A DNA stretch of 64,000 bases from DATAES01 sp963802415 (GTDB lineage: Bacteria > Actinomycetota > Acidimicrobiia > Acidimicrobiales > JACDCH01), in assembly GCA_963802415.1 (NCBI GenBank), contig CAWDIH010000001.1:1116001-1180000 (forward strand). Reading direction: 5' to 3'. The notes below the pieces were generated by a model. That model did no database searches and was not told where the DNA came from. It worked only from the letters and a program-made list of their open reading frames with translations. Both the position numbers and the translations under genes were made by a program. This document shows positions 52,263 through 60,173 of this stretch, in pieces (positions within the stretch are counted from its first letter, which is position 1; each line of letters opens with the position of its first letter).

Positions 52263-52913
52263 ATGGGCATCCGGGTTTTCCTGCTCGATGACCACGAGGT
52301 CGTCCGGCGCGGTGTGCGTGACCTGCTCGAGGCCGAGGAGGACTTCGAAGTCGTCGGCGAGGCCGGGACCGCCGAGGAGGCTCGCTACCGCATCCCCGCG
52401 ACGAGTCCGGACGTCGCCGTGCTCGATGTTCGCCTCCCCGACGGCAGCGGCGTGGAGGTGTGTCGCGACGTGCGATCGGCCCGACCCGAGCTGGCCTGCA
52501 TCATGTTGACGTCGTACGCGGACGACGAGGCGCTGTTCGAAGCGATAATGGCAGGCGCCTCCGGCTATGTGCTCAAGCAGGTGTCCGGATCGAACCTCGT
52601 CGACGCGGTGCGCCGCGTCGGATCCGGCCAGTCGCTGCTCGACCCGACGGTGACGGCGCGCGTGCTCGAGCGCCTGCGCAAGGGCCCGGACGAGGACGAG
52701 CGTTTGAAGGGCATCACGCCACAGGAGCGCCGGATCCTCGACCTGCTCGCCGACGGACTCACCAATCGACAGATCGGCGAGGAGATGTACCTGGCCGAGA
52801 AGACGGTGAAGAACTACGTGTCGAACCTGCTGGCGAAGCTGGGCATGAGCCGCCGCACCGAAGCCGCCGTTTTCGCCGCCCGCCTCGCCGAACGCCGCCA
52901 ACAAGACACCTGA
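52263..52913 (+). CDS. devR: NarL/LuxR-family response regulator, DevR/DosR-like
   Basis: A 216-residue regulator. Receiver: RVFLLDDHEVVRRGVRDLLE (acidic pair), PDVAVLDVRLPDGSGVEVCR (phospho-Asp about residue 55), IMLTSYADDEALFEAIMAGA with Lys in GYVLKQ. HTH: GITPQERRILDLLADGLTNR, QIGEEMYLAEKTVKNYVSNL, LAKLGMSRRTEAAVFAARLA. The KTVKNYVS...LAKLGM...RRTEAAVFA run is nearly that of mycobacterial DosR as I remember it, so the DosR palindrome should be recognised. Its likely kinase is at 44437-45562. This pair would control the PPOX genes, hydrolase and DUF1876/DUF1918 genes. Confidence 0.88.
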   Translation: MGIRVFLLDDHEVVRRGVRDLLEAEEDFEVVGEAGTAEEARYRIPATSPDVAVLDVRLPDGSGVEVCRDVRSARPELACIMLTSYADDEALFEAIMAGASGYVLKQVSGSNLVDAVRRVGSGQSLLDPTVTARVLERLRKGPDEDERLKGITPQERRILDLLADGLTNRQIGEEMYLAEKTVKNYVSNLLAKLGMSRRTEAAVFAARLAERRQQDT

Positions 52914-52919
52914 CCGGAG

Positions 52920-52964
52920 CGAATGTTGGTGCGCCGTGGTCGCTATAGCGACCACGGCGACCCG
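52920..52964. repeat. 45-bp dispersed palindromic repeat, copy 2
   Basis: Reverse complement of copy 1 at 2870-2914. Here the core (52932-52959) is a perfect 28-bp palindrome without loop (arms CGCCGTGGTCGCTA / TAGCGACCACGGCG). It begins 7 bases after the devR stop. Confidence 0.75.
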
Positions 52965-52976
52965 GAGAACGGATGG

Positions 52977-52996
52977 TTCGGGACTTTGGACACTTG
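52977..52996 (+). promoter_or_regulatory. DosR-box-like site upstream of hydrolase gene
   Basis: TTCGGGACTTTGGACACTTG matches the left eleven positions of the DosR box perfectly and 14 of 20 overall. It is centred about 43 bases before the ATG at 53029. Confidence 0.55.
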
Positions 52997-53028
52997 CCCA
53001 CACGATCGGAAGGGCGGACGCTCAGAGC

Positions 53029-53640
53029 ATGCTGTTCTCGGGGACGCTCACGGTCCCCACGGAGGCGTCGGGCGTTGTTGTCTTCGCCCACGGAAGCGGC
53101 AGCAGCCGCAACAGTCCCCGCAACCGGTGGGTTGCTGAGTTCCTGAACGGCGCGGGGTTCGCGACGTACCTGTTCGACCTGTTGACGCCGGCCGAGCAGG
53201 CCGAGCGGTCGAACGTCTTCGACATCGACCTCCTCGGCCGCCGGTTGGCCGACGCGACTCGATGGGTCACCGACCAACCAGACGTGCGTGACTTGCCTTT
53301 CGGCTATTTCGGTGCGAGCACCGGCGCGGGCGCGGCTCTGTGGGCCGCGTCCGAGTCCGATCTCGACGTGCGCGCAGTGGTGTCGCACGGGGGCCGGCCG
53401 GATCTCGCGGGCGAACGGCTGTGCCGGGTGACGGCGCCGACGTTGCTCGTCGTCGGCGGACGCGACTCCCGCGTCCTGACCCTCAACTGGCGCGCCGCCC
53501 GACAGCTGCGCGCCGAGTCGCGGGTCGCCGTCGTCCCGGGAGCGTCACATCTCTTCGAAGAACCCGGAACCCTGGACACGGTCGCGGAGCTCGCTCGCGA
53601 TTGGTTCTCCGAACATCTCCGTCAGGCGGGAAGGATCTGA
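53029..53640 (+). CDS. Dienelactone-hydrolase-like alpha/beta hydrolase
   Basis: A 203-residue small hydrolase: VVVFAHGSGSSRNSPRNRWV (oxyanion entry), FGYFGASTGAGAALWAASES (nucleophile Ser in GAST), LLVVGGRDSRVLTLNWRAAR (Asp) and VPGASHLFEEPGTLD (His). This matches the DLH half of the mycobacterial Rv0571c-type protein, a DosR-linked gene. It lacks the phosphoribosyltransferase half. ATG 53029 is chosen over a 31-residue longer frame because the DosR-like box then lies upstream. Convergent, overlapping the TetR gene by 19 bases. Confidence 0.8.
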   Translation: MLFSGTLTVPTEASGVVVFAHGSGSSRNSPRNRWVAEFLNGAGFATYLFDLLTPAEQAERSNVFDIDLLGRRLADATRWVTDQPDVRDLPFGYFGASTGAGAALWAASESDLDVRAVVSHGGRPDLAGERLCRVTAPTLLVVGGRDSRVLTLNWRAARQLRAESRVAVVPGASHLFEEPGTLDTVAELARDWFSEHLRQAGRI

Positions 53641-54187
53641 TCGACGAGCGCTGGCACCATGTCCGGATCGAAAGGCTCGAAGAACATGAGCCGGCGCATG
53701 ACGATCGGCCCGACCAGCGCATCAGCGAGCAGGTCCGGGTCCGCGTCGCTCGGAAGCTCGCCGGCATCGACCGCGTCACGGAGGACGTCGACGAGCACGG
53801 CGCGTCGCTCGGCGCTGAACTCACAATGAAACGCACGCACTTGAGGATCGCGCTCGGCGGCCTCGATGAGCGCCGGCATACACGCGGAATACGTCGACTC
53901 CTCGACCAGGCGCGCCACCTGCTGCAGGAATTCTGTGACTCGTTCGCGCAACGACCCTGACTCCGGCACGAGCGCCTGCGCCTTCAGCGTGCGGAATGCG
54001 TCCTCGACGAGTGCGAGCTTGCCGGGCCAGTGACGGTAGATCGTGCTCTTTCCCACACCCGCGCGGGCTGCGACCGATTCGATTGTCAGAGCGCCGTAGC
54101 CGACCTCACCGAGCTCTTCGAGCGCGGCCTCGAGGATCCACGCGGACGCGAACGCTCGATGCGCGGATCTCGGGCCGTTTGCACCAT
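53622..54187 (-). CDS. TetR-family regulator of MFS pump (frameshift near 54155)
   Basis: About 188 residues. ATG 54187 gives VQTARDPRIER; after a one-base shift near 54155 the frame continues WILEAALEELGEVGYGALTI, ESVAARAGVGKSTIYRHWPG, a complete TetR HTH, then a TetR_C-like ligand part (EESTYSACMPALIEAAERDP, LLADALVGPIVMRRLMFFEP). It follows the MFS gene immediately (start inside 10 bases of its stop), so pump and repressor share a transcript. Its operators are probably the three dyads at 55867-55923. Confidence 0.82.
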
Positions 54188-54191
54188 GCCC

Positions 54192-55808
54192 TCATTCTGG
54201 CGTGTGTTCGGCGCCAGCGGTGGCCAGCGCAAGGTCGAGACCCAGGGTCTCGTCGGCGAGGTCGTCGACGGTGTCCTCTCGCTTCGTGCGGCTGGCGACG
54301 AGCACGGCGACTGCAGCCGCTACGACGATCGCGATGGAAACCATGCTGGCCACGTTGAATGCATCCGTGAACGCGGCTGCGGCGTGGGCGCGCACGGCGC
54401 CGCCGCCTGGCACGGTGCCGGCCACTCGAGCGGCTGTGCCGATCGACTCTTCGCCTTGGCTCCGTGCCGCCGCGCCCAGGCCGAGGCCCGACAAGTCGAT
54501 CCCGGCGCGGTAGGCGCTGTTCGCGATGCTGCCGAGTATGGCGATGCCGAGAGCACCGCCCAGCTCACGCGTCGTGTCGTTCACGGCCGACCCGACGCCG
54601 GCCTTGGAGAGCGGAACTGCGCTCATGATCTCTCCCGTAGCGGGTGCCGCCGTCACTCCCATACCCGCGCCGAGCACCGCGAATGCGGCGGCGAGCACGA
54701 CGTACGGCGTGTCGGGCGTGAGCATGCTGAGGAGCACGAAGCCGCCGGCGACGGTGACGAGACCGAGTGCCATCACCCGGGGAGCGCCGTAGCGGGCGGC
54801 GAGTACGGCGCTCCGGGGAGAGAGCGCGACGAACGTGATCGGCAGAGGCAACAACGCGAGGCCTGCTTCGAGCGGTGAGTACCCCCGCGCGAACTGAAGG
54901 TACTGCGTTGCGAGGAAGAAGAAGCCGAACATCACGAAGAACGCGATCATGATGACGCCACTGCCGATGCTGATTCGTCGATCGCGGAACAACGTCAACG
55001 GAAGCATCGGATGCGTGCTGCGGCGTTCCCAGCGCACGAACGCCGTGAGGGTGACGACCGCGATCACGCTCGCGGCGAGGACCTGCGTCGTCATCCAGCC
55101 TTCGTCGCCGCCCTGGATGATCGCGAACACCAGTGCGCCCAACCCTGCGAGCGACAGCACGGCGCCGACGGGATCCAGCGGGGTCTTGGTCTCGTCGCGC
55201 GACTCCGGTGCGAACATCCAGATGGCGACGAACGTGAGCACCACGAGTGGCAGGTTGACGAGCATGGCCGAGCCCCACCAGTAGCGTTCGAGAAGCGCGC
55301 CCGAGACGATTGGTCCGATCGCGCCGCCGGCCCCGGCGAAGCCCGCCCACACGGCAATGGCACGCCCGCGCTCCTCGGGCGGGAAGATGGTCGTGATGAT
55401 CGACAGCGTGGCGGGCATCACGAACGCGGCGCCGATGCCCATGACCGCACGTCCGACGATCACCTGTTCCGCGGCAGACGCGACACCGGCCAACACCGCG
55501 CCGGACCCGAAGACGACCAAGCCGGCGAGCAACGCCCGCTTGCGGCCGAAGCGATCACCGAGCGCGCCGGCGCTGAGCAACGCGCCGGCGAACACGATCG
55601 CGTAAGCGTCGAGTATCCATTGGATCTGCGACGCGGACGCGTTGAGCTCTTCTTGCATCGTCGGGATCGCTGTGACGAGCCCGGACACTGACATCACGAC
55701 GAGCACGAGCGAGAGGCACATCATCGCCAGCAGGAACCAGCGACGACCATGGATGCGCGGGTCCTCGTGCAACGGACGCGCGCGGTCAAGGGAAGAGGTG
55801 GTGTGCAT
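54192..55808 (-). CDS. MFS drug:H+ antiporter, DHA2 (14-helix) family
   Basis: A 538-residue transporter with about 14 membrane helices. Motif A is GDRFGRKRALLAGLVVFGSG, motif C VWAGFAGAGGAIGPIVSGAL, preceded by IPTMQEELNASASQIQWILD, typical of EmrB/QacA-type exporters. It expels hydrophobic or cationic drugs with proton influx. A C-terminal cytosolic tail of about 40 residues follows. The promoter region carries three spaced dyads for the downstream-encoded TetR. Drug range is unknown. Confidence 0.9.
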   Translation of the reverse strand: MHTTSSLDRARPLHEDPRIHGRRWFLLAMMCLSLVLVVMSVSGLVTAIPTMQEELNASASQIQWILDAYAIVFAGALLSAGALGDRFGRKRALLAGLVVFGSGAVLAGVASAAEQVIVGRAVMGIGAAFVMPATLSIITTIFPPEERGRAIAVWAGFAGAGGAIGPIVSGALLERYWWGSAMLVNLPLVVLTFVAIWMFAPESRDETKTPLDPVGAVLSLAGLGALVFAIIQGGDEGWMTTQVLAASVIAVVTLTAFVRWERRSTHPMLPLTLFRDRRISIGSGVIMIAFFVMFGFFFLATQYLQFARGYSPLEAGLALLPLPITFVALSPRSAVLAARYGAPRVMALGLVTVAGGFVLLSMLTPDTPYVVLAAAFAVLGAGMGVTAAPATGEIMSAVPLSKAGVGSAVNDTTRELGGALGIAILGSIANSAYRAGIDLSGLGLGAAARSQGEESIGTAARVAGTVPGGGAVRAHAAAAFTDAFNVASMVSIAIVVAAAVAVLVASRTKREDTVDDLADETLGLDLALATAGAEHTPE

Positions 55809-55866
55809 TGCCCGACTCCTTCGGCGGGGAACCGACCAGGCCGGCTTCGCGCTGTCGTTCGGCTAT

Positions 55867-55923
55867 GAAACGTTTTCGTTTCACTGTGAAACGTAAACGT
55901 TCTACTGCGATACGTCAACGTTT
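55867..55923. promoter_or_regulatory. Triple operator array upstream of MFS gene
   Basis: GAAACGTTTTCGTTTC (55867-55882), GAAACGTAAACGTTC (55888-55902) and GATACGTCAACGTTT (55909-55923) repeat every 21 bases, two helical turns. They lie between the MFS start and the divergent enoyl-CoA hydratase start, so the regulator may control both. Confidence 0.7.
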
Positions 55924-55981
55924 TGTGCCCGATGACACGCCCGGGAGCCCCGCGACGCACCGAACCTGGGAGGCTCAGGAC

Positions 55982-56818
55982 ATGACGTACGAAGAGGTTC
56001 TCTACGAGGTGGACGATCCGGTCGCCACGATCACCCTCAACCGCCCGCAGGCACTGAACGCGTTCACCACACGCATGGGAAACGAACTACGGGACGCGCT
56101 CGGGGAGGCCGAGCGCGATCCACGCGTCGTGGGCATCGTCCTGACCGGTGCCGGCCGCGGGTTCTGCGCCGGCGCGGACATGAACATGCTGTCCGGCATC
56201 TCGCGCGGCGGCGACGAGTCGAACAGTGCAACCGAGTCGCCGACTGCGAGCGAGGTGGGCGACGCGAGCTGGGGCGACGATCTGCGCGGCACGTACACGT
56301 ATCTGATGTCGATTCCCAAGCCGATCATCGCAGCGATCAACGGCCCGATCGCCGGCATGGCCGTCCCGATCGCGCTCTCCTGCGACTTGCGATTCATGGC
56401 ACACGATGCGGTGCTCACCATCGCGTTCTCGCAGCGCGGTCTCGTCGGCGAGTGGGGTTCGAGCTGGTTGCTCCCGCGCCTCGTCGGCACAGGGGTCGCG
56501 CTCGACCTGCTGTTCTCGTCGCGCAAGGTCGACGGCGCCGAATGCGAGCGCGTCGGTCTCGTGAATCGCGCGGTTGACGGGAGCGTGGTGGACGCGGCGC
56601 GTGCGTACATCGTCGACTTGGCCGCCCACTGCTCGCCGACGTCGCTGGCGGTGATGAAGCGTCAGGTGTACCAGCAACTGCATGCGGGACTCGGTCCCGC
56701 CGAGCGCGAAGCGCAAGCACTCATGCTCCAGAGCTTCGGGCGGCCGGACTTCGCCGAAGGCGTCCAGTCCTTCGTCGAGAAACGTCCGCCCGCGTTCCGG
56801 CGACTCCCCTTCGACTGA
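55982..56818 (+). CDS. Enoyl-CoA hydratase/isomerase family protein
   Basis: A 278-residue crotonase-fold protein: VATITLNRPQALNAFTTRMG, IVLTGAGRGFCAGADMNMLS (oxyanion loop) and KPIIAAINGPIAGMAVPIAL, then TIAFSQRGLVGEWGSSWLLP, where the Glu of VGEWGSSW stands at a hydratase catalytic position. ATG 55982 with GGGAGG upstream is preferred to the longer frame, which would cross the operators. Beta-oxidation or a related CoA route; divergent from the MFS pump and likely sharing its TetR control. Confidence 0.87.
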   Translation: MTYEEVLYEVDDPVATITLNRPQALNAFTTRMGNELRDALGEAERDPRVVGIVLTGAGRGFCAGADMNMLSGISRGGDESNSATESPTASEVGDASWGDDLRGTYTYLMSIPKPIIAAINGPIAGMAVPIALSCDLRFMAHDAVLTIAFSQRGLVGEWGSSWLLPRLVGTGVALDLLFSSRKVDGAECERVGLVNRAVDGSVVDAARAYIVDLAAHCSPTSLAVMKRQVYQQLHAGLGPAEREAQALMLQSFGRPDFAEGVQSFVEKRPPAFRRLPFD

Positions 56819-56842
56819 CCCCGGTCGCACCCCCCGCCTCCG

Positions 56843-56888
56843 TTCTGGCGTCAACCACCCCGCATATCCGGGGTGGTTGACGCCAGAA
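56843..56888. terminator. Perfect 20-bp inverted repeat, 6-base loop
   Basis: TTCTGGCGTCAACCACCCCG (56843-56862) pairs exactly with 56869-56888, loop CATATC. It follows the enoyl-CoA hydratase stop by 24 bases and ends 7 bases before the next GTG. No T-tract follows, so it may be a Rho-type stop, an operator, or an RNA structure masking the cyclase start. Confidence 0.6.
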
Positions 56889-56895
56889 TGCAGTT

Positions 56896-58212
56896 GTGGC
56901 CAACCGACCACAGACGAGGTACGCGTCGATCGGCGATCTGAGCATCGCGTACCAGGTGGTGGGCGACGGACCGATCGATCTCGTGGTCGTCCCAGGGTTC
57001 ATGTCCCACGTCGAGTTGAACTGGGACTACGTCTTCATGAGCACCTGCCTCGAGCGGCTCGCGCAGTTCTCTCGGTTGGTCGTCTTCGACAAGCGGGGCT
57101 CGGGTCTTTCGGACCGTTCGCTCGGTGCCGGCACCCTCGAGGACCGCATGGAAGATGTCCGCGCCGTGATGGACGCGGTCGGTCTTCAGCGTGCTGCGCT
57201 CGTCGGCGTTTCCAATGGCGCGCCCCTTGCCGCGCTGTTCGCGGCGACGTACCCGGAGCGAGTGTCAGCACTCGCCCTGTACCTGTCGGGTTGCCCGGGG
57301 TCGCGACCACCGAGCCCCGAGGTCGAGACGGTGCTCACGCTCGTGCGCGAGTTCTGGACCACCGGGTTGGTTCTCAACACCATCGTCCACCATCCCCCCG
57401 ACCCGGAGGAAGCCGTGACGCAACTCGCTCGTTTCGAGCGCTACTGCTGTACGCCGGCGGTCGCGGTCGAGATCATGCGCCGCGGCTACGAATCGGACCT
57501 GACGCCGTTCCTGCCGCTGATCCAGGCGCCGACCTTGGTCCTCAACAACAGAGACGATCCGGTCTCGCCGTTGGAAGAGGCGACCTACCTGGCGACGCAC
57601 ATCCCGAACGCGCGACAGATGATTCTCGAGGGCGACTTCCACGCGAGCTGGCGACCGTCGGACTACGACGAGCCGATCCGCCTCCTCGAGATGTTCTTGA
57701 CCGGCGAGCGAGGTTCCGTCGTGACGACCGTCGACCGAGTGCTGACCACGGTGCTGTTCACCGACATCGTCGAGTCCACTGATCACGCGATCGATCTACG
57801 GGATGCGAACTGGCGCCGGATCCTCGATCGCTACGAGGACCTCTGCCGCGACGAGGTTGCTCGTCACCGAGGCAGGTTCGTGAAGAACACGGGCGACGGC
57901 ATGCTCGCCCATTTCGACAGTCCCGGCCGAGCCGTGGCGTGCGCCCTTGACACGACCGAGCGGGTCGGCGCCCTTGGGTTGCGGACTCGGTCCGGAGTGC
58001 ACACCGGAGAGGTCGAGCTACGCGGCGACGACCTGAGCGGGATCGCGGTGCACATCGCGTCGAGAGTGATGGGCGCTGCCGCTGACGGCGAGGTTCTCGT
58101 GTCGCGAACCGTTCGGGACCTCACGATCGGCGCGGACCTCGACTACGACGACCGAGGCGATCACACGCTCAAGGGTGTCCCCGGGTCGTGGCCTCTGTTC
58201 GCCGTTCGCTGA
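56896..58212 (+). CDS. Alpha/beta-hydrolase fused to class III adenylate cyclase
   Basis: A 438-residue two-domain signalling protein. Residues about 15-275: alpha/beta hydrolase (VVVPGFMSHVELNWDYVFMS, VVFDKRGSGLSDRSLGAGTL, LVGVSNGAPLAALFAATYPE nucleophile Ser, LVLNNRDDPVSPLEEATYLA acid, and FHASWRPSDYD). Residues about 280-438: cyclase (TVLFTDIVESTDHAIDLRDA, GRFVKNTGDGMLAHFDSPGR, TRSGVHTGEVELRGDDLSGI, HIASRVMGAAADGEVLVSRT). This fusion is common in mycobacteria and Acidimicrobiia. It makes cAMP, with the hydrolase probably a ligand sensor. GTG start behind the 20-bp hairpin. Confidence 0.88.
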   Translation: MANRPQTRYASIGDLSIAYQVVGDGPIDLVVVPGFMSHVELNWDYVFMSTCLERLAQFSRLVVFDKRGSGLSDRSLGAGTLEDRMEDVRAVMDAVGLQRAALVGVSNGAPLAALFAATYPERVSALALYLSGCPGSRPPSPEVETVLTLVREFWTTGLVLNTIVHHPPDPEEAVTQLARFERYCCTPAVAVEIMRRGYESDLTPFLPLIQAPTLVLNNRDDPVSPLEEATYLATHIPNARQMILEGDFHASWRPSDYDEPIRLLEMFLTGERGSVVTTVDRVLTTVLFTDIVESTDHAIDLRDANWRRILDRYEDLCRDEVARHRGRFVKNTGDGMLAHFDSPGRAVACALDTTERVGALGLRTRSGVHTGEVELRGDDLSGIAVHIASRVMGAAADGEVLVSRTVRDLTIGADLDYDDRGDHTLKGVPGSWPLFAVR

Positions 58213-58250
58213 AACACGCCCCCGATCAGCCGTCGGTCATACTGGACGAA

Positions 58251-59313
58251 GTGTCGACGACTCGTCACGACGTCGCGCTCGCAGAGCTGTACGCCGGCTT
58301 CGCGTCGACCGGCCTCATGCCATTGTGGACGGCTCGGGACGACCTCATGCCCATGGCACCGAGGCCGGGCGCCCGGCCGCACGTGTGGCGATGGTCCGAC
58401 GTCCGCCCCTTGGTGGCGAGGGCGGGCGAACTGGTGCCCGTCGGAAGGGGAGGCGAGCGCCGTGCCATCGCGTACGCCAACCCGGGTATGGACGGCGAGC
58501 CCTACGCCACGCCGACGTTGTGGGCCGCGGTCCAGTACCTCGGACCGCACGAGGTCGCACCCGCGCACCGGCACACCCAGAGCGCGTTTCGTTTCGTGCT
58601 CGAAGGCGAGGGCGTGTGGACAGTCGTCGACGGTGATCCGGTGGCGATGCGCCACGGCGACCTCCTGCTCACCGCGGGTTGGCGGTGGCACGAGCACCAC
58701 AACACTGCGGACGCGGCGATGCTGTGGCTCGACGGTCTCGACATCCCGCTGGTCTCGACGCTCGACGCCGGCTTCTTCGAGTTCGGTCCGGACGAGATCA
58801 CCGATCGCTCGACGCCAAGCGTGCTCGCGCAACGAGCGACTGTGGGGACACGCCGGCCTTCGTCCGCTCGGGACACCCCTCTCGCGGACGTCGCCCTTGA
58901 TGGCGTACCGCTGGGAGCACACCGATGCAGCGCTCGACGCCCAGCTCGAGCTCGATGCCACCGGACATGCCGGCGCCGTCGGACCCGGCCACGCCGCGGT
59001 CCGGTTCACGAACCCGGCAACCGGAGGCGACGCGCTGGTGACCATGCGCATGGAGATGCATCGGTTGGAGGTCGGCACGGCGACGGCTTCGTCGCGCGCC
59101 CTGGGTTCGTCGGTGTGGCAGGTCTTCGACGGCGAGGGAATCTTCGAGCTCGACGGTCGCCCGGTCGATGTCCGAGCGGGTGATCTCATCGCCGTGCCGT
59201 CGTGGTGTGACCTTCGTGTTCGCGCCCGGTCGCGCTTCGACGTCTTCGTGTTCTCGGATGCGCCGGTCTACGCGCTGCTCGGTCTCGCGCGTCCAGAGGA
59301 CGCGTCCACCTGA
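58251..59313 (+). CDS. Gentisate 1,2-dioxygenase-like double cupin (frameshift near 58832)
   Basis: About 353 residues. First cupin in frame 1 (GTG 58251): VAPAHRHTQSAFRFVLEGEG with the HxH iron ligands and GDLLLTAGWRWHEHHN. Near 58832 (CGCGC) the frame shifts to ERLWGHAGLRPLGTPLSRTS and the second cupin TGGDALVTMRMEMHRLEVGT, QVFDGEGIFELDGRPVDVRA. This is the gentisate/1-hydroxy-2-naphthoate ring-cleavage dioxygenase family, Fe(II)-dependent. The entry LWTARDDLMPMAPRPGARPH is typical. It fits the DinB/maleylpyruvate-isomerase-like gene at 61593, the next gentisate-pathway step, though the two are not adjacent. Confidence 0.83.
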
Positions 59314-59385
59314 GCTTGTAACGCAAGCGGTCGCGATTGCGGCAGACTGCCGCCCGTCGGACGCAACCGAGAGGACGACCTACTG

Positions 59386-59673
59386 ATGATCCGCCTGAGT
59401 GTCTTCTACCCCTCGAGTGAAGGCGCGACCTTCGATCACGAGTACTACCGAGACAAGCACGTGCCGTTGTGCGTCAAGACCTGGGGGCTCGACGGGGCCG
59501 AGATCGACAAGGGCGTGGACGGTCCGTACCTCGCTGCGGTGCATTTCAAGTTCCCTTCACAGGAAGCGATGCAGGCCGCGATGGCGTCGAAGGGCACCGG
59601 CGATGTGCTCGCCGACGTCGCCAACTACACGACGATCACGCCCGTGATGCAGACGAGCGACATCATCGACTGA
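59386..59673 (+). CDS. EthD-domain protein
   Basis: A 95-residue ferredoxin-like-fold protein: MIRLSVFYPSSEGATFDHEY, YRDKHVPLCVKTWGLDGAEI with the HxP motif and FKFPSQEAMQAAMASKGTGD, typical of EthD proteins linked to ether and aromatic catabolism, whose exact role is open. GAGAGGACG precedes the ATG. It follows the dioxygenase-like gene by about 70 bases and is likely in the same catabolic unit. Confidence 0.85.
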   Translation: MIRLSVFYPSSEGATFDHEYYRDKHVPLCVKTWGLDGAEIDKGVDGPYLAAVHFKFPSQEAMQAAMASKGTGDVLADVANYTTITPVMQTSDIID

Positions 59674-59700
59674 TCTCGAGCGGAAGGGCGGACGCCGTTC

Positions 59701-59758
59701 GGCCTCGGCTCGGTCCCGGAGCTTGCCGAACGTCACGCCTCCCGGGAACCGAGCAGAG
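59701..59758. repeat. Dispersed repeat, partial copy B (hairpin end)
   Basis: Contains the CTCGGTCCCGG...CCCGGGAACCGAG hairpin and GAGCAGAG end of the ~135-bp repeat. It abuts the DUF1876 stop codon exactly, so on the minus strand it is placed like a terminator. Confidence 0.75.
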
Positions 59759-60025
59759 TCAGACGTGGACGCGGACGGGATGGCCCTCGAAATCCTCGAT
59801 GTCGTGCTCTGCGGCTCCCCGTAGCTGGACGACGAGGTTCTCGAGCGCCCGGGCGGCGGCGATCTCGGCCCCGATCTTCGGTCGGTCGGGATCCGCAGGA
59901 TTGCGCCGGGCGCGCCCCCACCCGTGATAGCGGGCGGCGCCCACCTCGAGGACGGCGTCCGCTCGGGTGTCGTCCTCCCCTTCGGTGAAAGCGATGTCCA
60001 CCGTCCACACATGCGGCTCGACCAT
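59759..60025 (-). CDS. DUF1876-family protein (Rv1738/Rv2632c-like)
   Basis: An 88-residue protein: VWTVDIAFTEGEDDTRADAV, GAARYHGWGRARRNPADPDR and IGAEIAAARALENLVVQLRG, the DUF1876 pattern. Mycobacterial Rv1738 of this family is a strongly hypoxia-induced DosR target, similar to ribosome hibernation factors, by literature memory. AGGAGG five bases before ATG 60025 sets the start over a GTG at 60031. It is enclosed by repeat copies B (3') and C (5'). It probably dampens translation in dormancy. Confidence 0.85.
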   Translation of the reverse strand: MVEPHVWTVDIAFTEGEDDTRADAVLEVGAARYHGWGRARRNPADPDRPKIGAEIAAARALENLVVQLRGAAEHDIEDFEGHPVRVHV

Positions 60026-60039
60026 GTCCACCTCCTGTT

Positions 60040-60173
60040 AGCTGGGGGCTGCGCCCCCTCGGCGCCGTCGGCGCCTGCCCCATCGCCGCCCGGCTCGCTG
60101 GCGCTCGCTCGGTCGGCCTCTCCTCGGTCCCGAAACTTGCCGAAAGGTCATGCGTTCGCGGGACCGAGCAGAG
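60040..60173. repeat. Dispersed ~135-bp repeat, copy C
   Basis: Nearly full-length match to the reverse complement of 45588-45722. It lies exactly between the stop of the DUF1918 gene (60174) and the ribosome site of the DUF1876 gene. Its first hairpin on the minus strand (CTCGGTCCCG...CGGGACCGAG) directly follows the DUF1918 stop. Confidence 0.85.
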
